This document shows, in pieces, positions 6,260-7,777 of a DNA stretch of 7,777 nucleotides. Made by a program: the position numbers and the translations under genes. Below the pieces are notes generated by a model. It made no database searches, was not told where the DNA came from, and saw only the letters and a list, made by a program, of their open reading frames with translations. Location of the stretch: assembly GCA_937965895.1 (NCBI GenBank), contig CALCKS010000034.1, forward strand, positions 1-7,777, written 5' to 3'. Origin of the DNA: an uncultured Campylobacter sp. Its GTDB lineage: Bacteria > Campylobacterota > Campylobacteria > Campylobacterales > Campylobacteraceae. Each line of letters opens with the position of its first letter. The stretch's first letter is position 1.

Positions 6260-6270
6260 ATTTTATCACA
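6260..6270 (-). promoter_or_regulatory. Candidate promoter -10 for miaA
   Basis: The minus strand reads TGTGATAAAAT, giving a TAAAAT -10 box (6260-6265) about 33 nt before the miaA ATG. It is a sequence match only, but the spacer is short and the gene needs a promoter here because the upstream neighbour diverges. Confidence 0.45.
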
Positions 6271-6281
6271 ATTTACGCTTT

Positions 6282-6294
6282 TATAAGATAAAAT
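6282..6294 (+). promoter_or_regulatory. Candidate promoter -10 for the mqnP operon
   Basis: TATAAGATAAAAT gives two overlapping -10-like hexamers, TATAAG (6282-6287) and TAAAAT (6289-6294), about 25-35 nt before the mqnP ATG. The region between the two divergent -10 boxes is under 20 bp, so the two promoters must overlap upstream and may compete. Confidence 0.45.
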
Positions 6295-6317
6295 AAAGCA
6301 AAAATTTCAGGAAGATT

Positions 6318-7184
6318 ATGCAAAAATTTATAAATATTTTAAAAGATATTAACGAACTGATCGTCTTTAAGCACTCGGTTTTCGCGCTACCTTTTATCTT
6401 TACGGCGATGATAACGGCGAGCGCGCAGGTAAACGGTACGGCTTGGTTTGGCTGGGAGCTGCTTATTTTGGGCGTTCTTTGCGCGGTTTCAGCGCGAAAT
6501 TTCGCGATGGCATTTAACCGCTACAAGGACGAGGACATCGACAAGCTAAACCCGCGCACGGCAAATCGCCCGAGCGTGGACGGACGTATCGGCAGGACGA
6601 ATCTGCAAATTTTTATCGCGGCAAACGCCGTCATCTTCGTGCTCGTCGCCCATCTAGTAAACGAGCTTGCGTTTTGGCTGAGCTTTCCGATCCTAGCCGT
6701 GCTCGGCGGATATTCGCTTTTTAAGCGTTTTAGCGAGCTAGCGCACCTAGTCCTTGGCCTCTCGCTAGGCCTTGCGCCCATCGCCGGAGCCGTCGCGGTT
6801 ACTGGCGAGATACCGCTTTTTAGCGTACTTCTCTGCCTTGGCGTGATGTTTTGGGTGGCGGGATTTGACCTGCTTTATTCGCTTCAAGACGTCAAATTTG
6901 ACCGCGAGCACGGACTTTTTAGCATACCTAGCGTTTACGGCGAAAAAGCTACGATGTTTATCTCCGCGATCTTTCACGCCACGGCCGTGATCTTTTGGCT
7001 GCTTTTTGCGTGGGCTGGGGGGCTTGGCGCGGCGGCCTTTGTCGGGATTTTGCTTTGCGGCGCGATTTTAATAGCCGAGCACCGCATCGTTAGGCGAGAT
7101 TTTAGCAAGATCGACCGTGCGTTTTTTACGCTAAACGGCTATCTTGGAATACTTTTTTTCGTTTTTGTTTGGGTTAGCTTATGA
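6318..7184 (+). CDS. mqnP: Menaquinone biosynthesis prenyltransferase MqnP (UbiA superfamily)
   Basis: This is an integral membrane prenyltransferase of the UbiA family. In Campylobacterota, which make menaquinone by the futalosine route, this UbiA-like protein is assigned as MqnP, joining the polyprenyl tail to the naphthoate precursor; older annotations call it UbiA. The 288-aa length fits. The first Asp-rich motif NRYKDEDID (67-75) supplies N67, D71 and D75, followed by NPRTANRP (78-85). The second, FDLLYSLQDVKFD (183-195), supplies D184, D191 and D195. Both bind Mg-pyrophosphate. About eight or nine hydrophobic segments span roughly 20-60 and 97-287. AGGAAG (6309-6314) precedes the ATG. 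The stop overlaps the next start (ATGA, 4 nt). The specific substrate is inferred from lineage, since no other mqn gene is in view. Confidence 0.88.
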   Translation: MQKFINILKDINELIVFKHSVFALPFIFTAMITASAQVNGTAWFGWELLILGVLCAVSARNFAMAFNRYKDEDIDKLNPRTANRPSVDGRIGRTNLQIFIAANAVIFVLVAHLVNELAFWLSFPILAVLGGYSLFKRFSELAHLVLGLSLGLAPIAGAVAVTGEIPLFSVLLCLGVMFWVAGFDLLYSLQDVKFDREHGLFSIPSVYGEKATMFISAIFHATAVIFWLLFAWAGGLGAAAFVGILLCGAILIAEHRIVRRDFSKIDRAFFTLNGYLGILFFVFVWVSL

Positions 7185-7699
7185 GACTAGTTCCGGCAAA
7201 TTTAGACATAGTTTTTGAGGAAGCGGGCGATCGCGAGAGCGAGTTTTTGTGCGAATTCGATAAGCTTAGCGGCAACGAGGACGATCCGCTAGGAGCGTGG
7301 ATAAAGCGCGCCAAAGCAAAGGGCGACACGAAAGAGAGCGATCAGGTGATACTGACGCTACTTGTCGAGCTTCACCGTAAATTTGACGAGCTAAACGCCT
7401 ACATAAAAAATGAAAAATTTATAAAGCTCGAGCTTGCGCAATCTAGCGTGCTGGACGGGATAAATTTTGAAAATTTTAGGATAAAAGAGGGTAAATTTAA
7501 AGAAGGTGCCAGGTACTACGGACGCATTTTTATGCCTATTTTTCCGAAGCGAGACGTGGCGATATTTTTTGAAGCGCTAGATGAAAAAACCGCCAAAATC
7601 ACGCGCATAAACGAAAGCGACGAGAGCGACTACAACGGCTACGTGACCGCTAGAGAGCGGGCTATGATAAGAGAACTAAAGGAGATGAACGATGAGTAA
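7181..7699 (+). CDS. Conserved hypothetical protein, possibly a degenerate PilZ-like protein
   Basis: A 172-aa soluble, acidic protein without signal peptide or membrane segment. The N-terminal half is helical and charged, including LVELHRKFDELNAYI (about 61-75). The second half (about 84-150) looks beta-rich: SSVLDGINFENFRIKEGKF, then YYGRIFMPIFPKRDVAIFFEA and ITRINESDESDYNGYV. It ends in a helix with RERAMIRELK. This layout, an ELxRKxD helix before a small barrel and a closing ER-x(4)-R helix, resembles atypical PilZ proteins. The c-di-GMP motifs RxxxR and (D/N)xSxxG are absent or degraded, so ligand binding is doubtful. That reading is inference and could be wrong. The start overlaps mqnP by 4 nt (ATGA) and the end overlaps the next gene by 8 nt. 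I recall a similar uncharacterised gene beside ubiA in C. jejuni. Confidence 0.85.
   Translation: MRLVPANLDIVFEEAGDRESEFLCEFDKLSGNEDDPLGAWIKRAKAKGDTKESDQVILTLLVELHRKFDELNAYIKNEKFIKLELAQSSVLDGINFENFRIKEGKFKEGARYYGRIFMPIFPKRDVAIFFEALDEKTAKITRINESDESDYNGYVTARERAMIRELKEMNDE
7678..7684 (+). promoter_or_regulatory. Strong Shine-Dalgarno inside the end of the 172-aa gene
   Basis: AAAGGAG lies 7 nt before the ATG at 7692, the best ribosome site in the window. It supports that start for the partial gene even though the two genes overlap by 8 nt. Confidence 0.7.
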
Positions 7700-7777
7700 C
7701 GACTTGATAATATTTGTCATTTTTGGGCTGATTTTGACAGTGCTTTTCGTGCTGGTTTTTATAAAAGATTTAGAGGC
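7692..7777 (+). CDS. Partial membrane-anchored protein (N-terminus only)
   Basis: The first 28 codons are visible: a short polar start (MSND), a single long hydrophobic segment from about residue 5 to 24 (LIIFVIFGLILTVLFVLVFI), then KDLE before the window ends. This is either a signal anchor or the first segment of a membrane protein. It overlaps the previous gene by 8 nt in another frame and has a strong ribosome site at 7678-7684, so it is part of the mqnP operon. Nothing more can be said about function from this fragment. Confidence 0.75.
   Translation, partial: MSNDLIIFVIFGLILTVLFVLVFIKDLE

Noticed and set aside
1..7777. CRISPR array, tRNA genes, insertion sequence or phage genes
   Set aside because: No regularly spaced direct repeats, cloverleaf-like sequence, transposase or phage-type reading frames were seen.

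Overview
The window looks like chromosomal DNA of a Campylobacterota bacterium, most likely a Campylobacter of moderate GC such as the showae/rectus/curvus group. The evidence is the gene order fabZ-lpxA-clpX-mreB, a futalosine-type menaquinone prenyltransferase (MqnP) instead of a ubiquinone locus, and protein sequences very close to what I remember of C. jejuni. The species is inference; the genus-level call is fairly secure.

Left part (1-3542, all minus strand, transcribed towards position 1): a compact envelope and housekeeping operon fabZ-lpxA-clpX-mreB. Junctions are +10 nt, a 1-nt TAATG overlap, and +8 nt; mreC is expected just beyond position 1. FabZ (fatty acid elongation) and LpxA (first lipid A step) share the 3-hydroxyacyl-ACP pool. 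MreB directs cell-wall growth and ClpX unfolds proteins for ClpP.

Middle (3543-6227): an AT-rich spacer, then queH (epoxyqueuosine reductase, minus strand). Next comes about 570 bp without a credible gene (4768-5336), then miaA (minus strand). queH and miaA both modify tRNA anticodon-loop bases (position 34 queuosine, position 37 isopentenyladenosine). The 570-bp spacer is the most unusual part. It holds two hairpins that share a GGAC-N5-GTCC cap, a 9-bp GC hairpin that reads as a minus-strand terminator, a G-quadruplex-type run of four G-tracts overlapping one arm of a perfect 16-bp inverted repeat, and an AT hairpin. It may be an insertion of palindromic elements, a structured RNA locus, or a rearrangement scar.

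Right part (6228-7777): a 90-bp divergent promoter region separates miaA from a plus-strand operon. This contains mqnP, a 172-aa soluble protein that I read tentatively as a degenerate PilZ-like protein, and the first 28 codons of a small membrane-anchored protein. The genes overlap by 4 and 8 nt, which suggests translational coupling.

Throughout, the palindrome AAATTT is strikingly frequent: I count about 55 occurrences by eye, against two or three expected by chance at this composition. It is densest in the spacers, queH and miaA.
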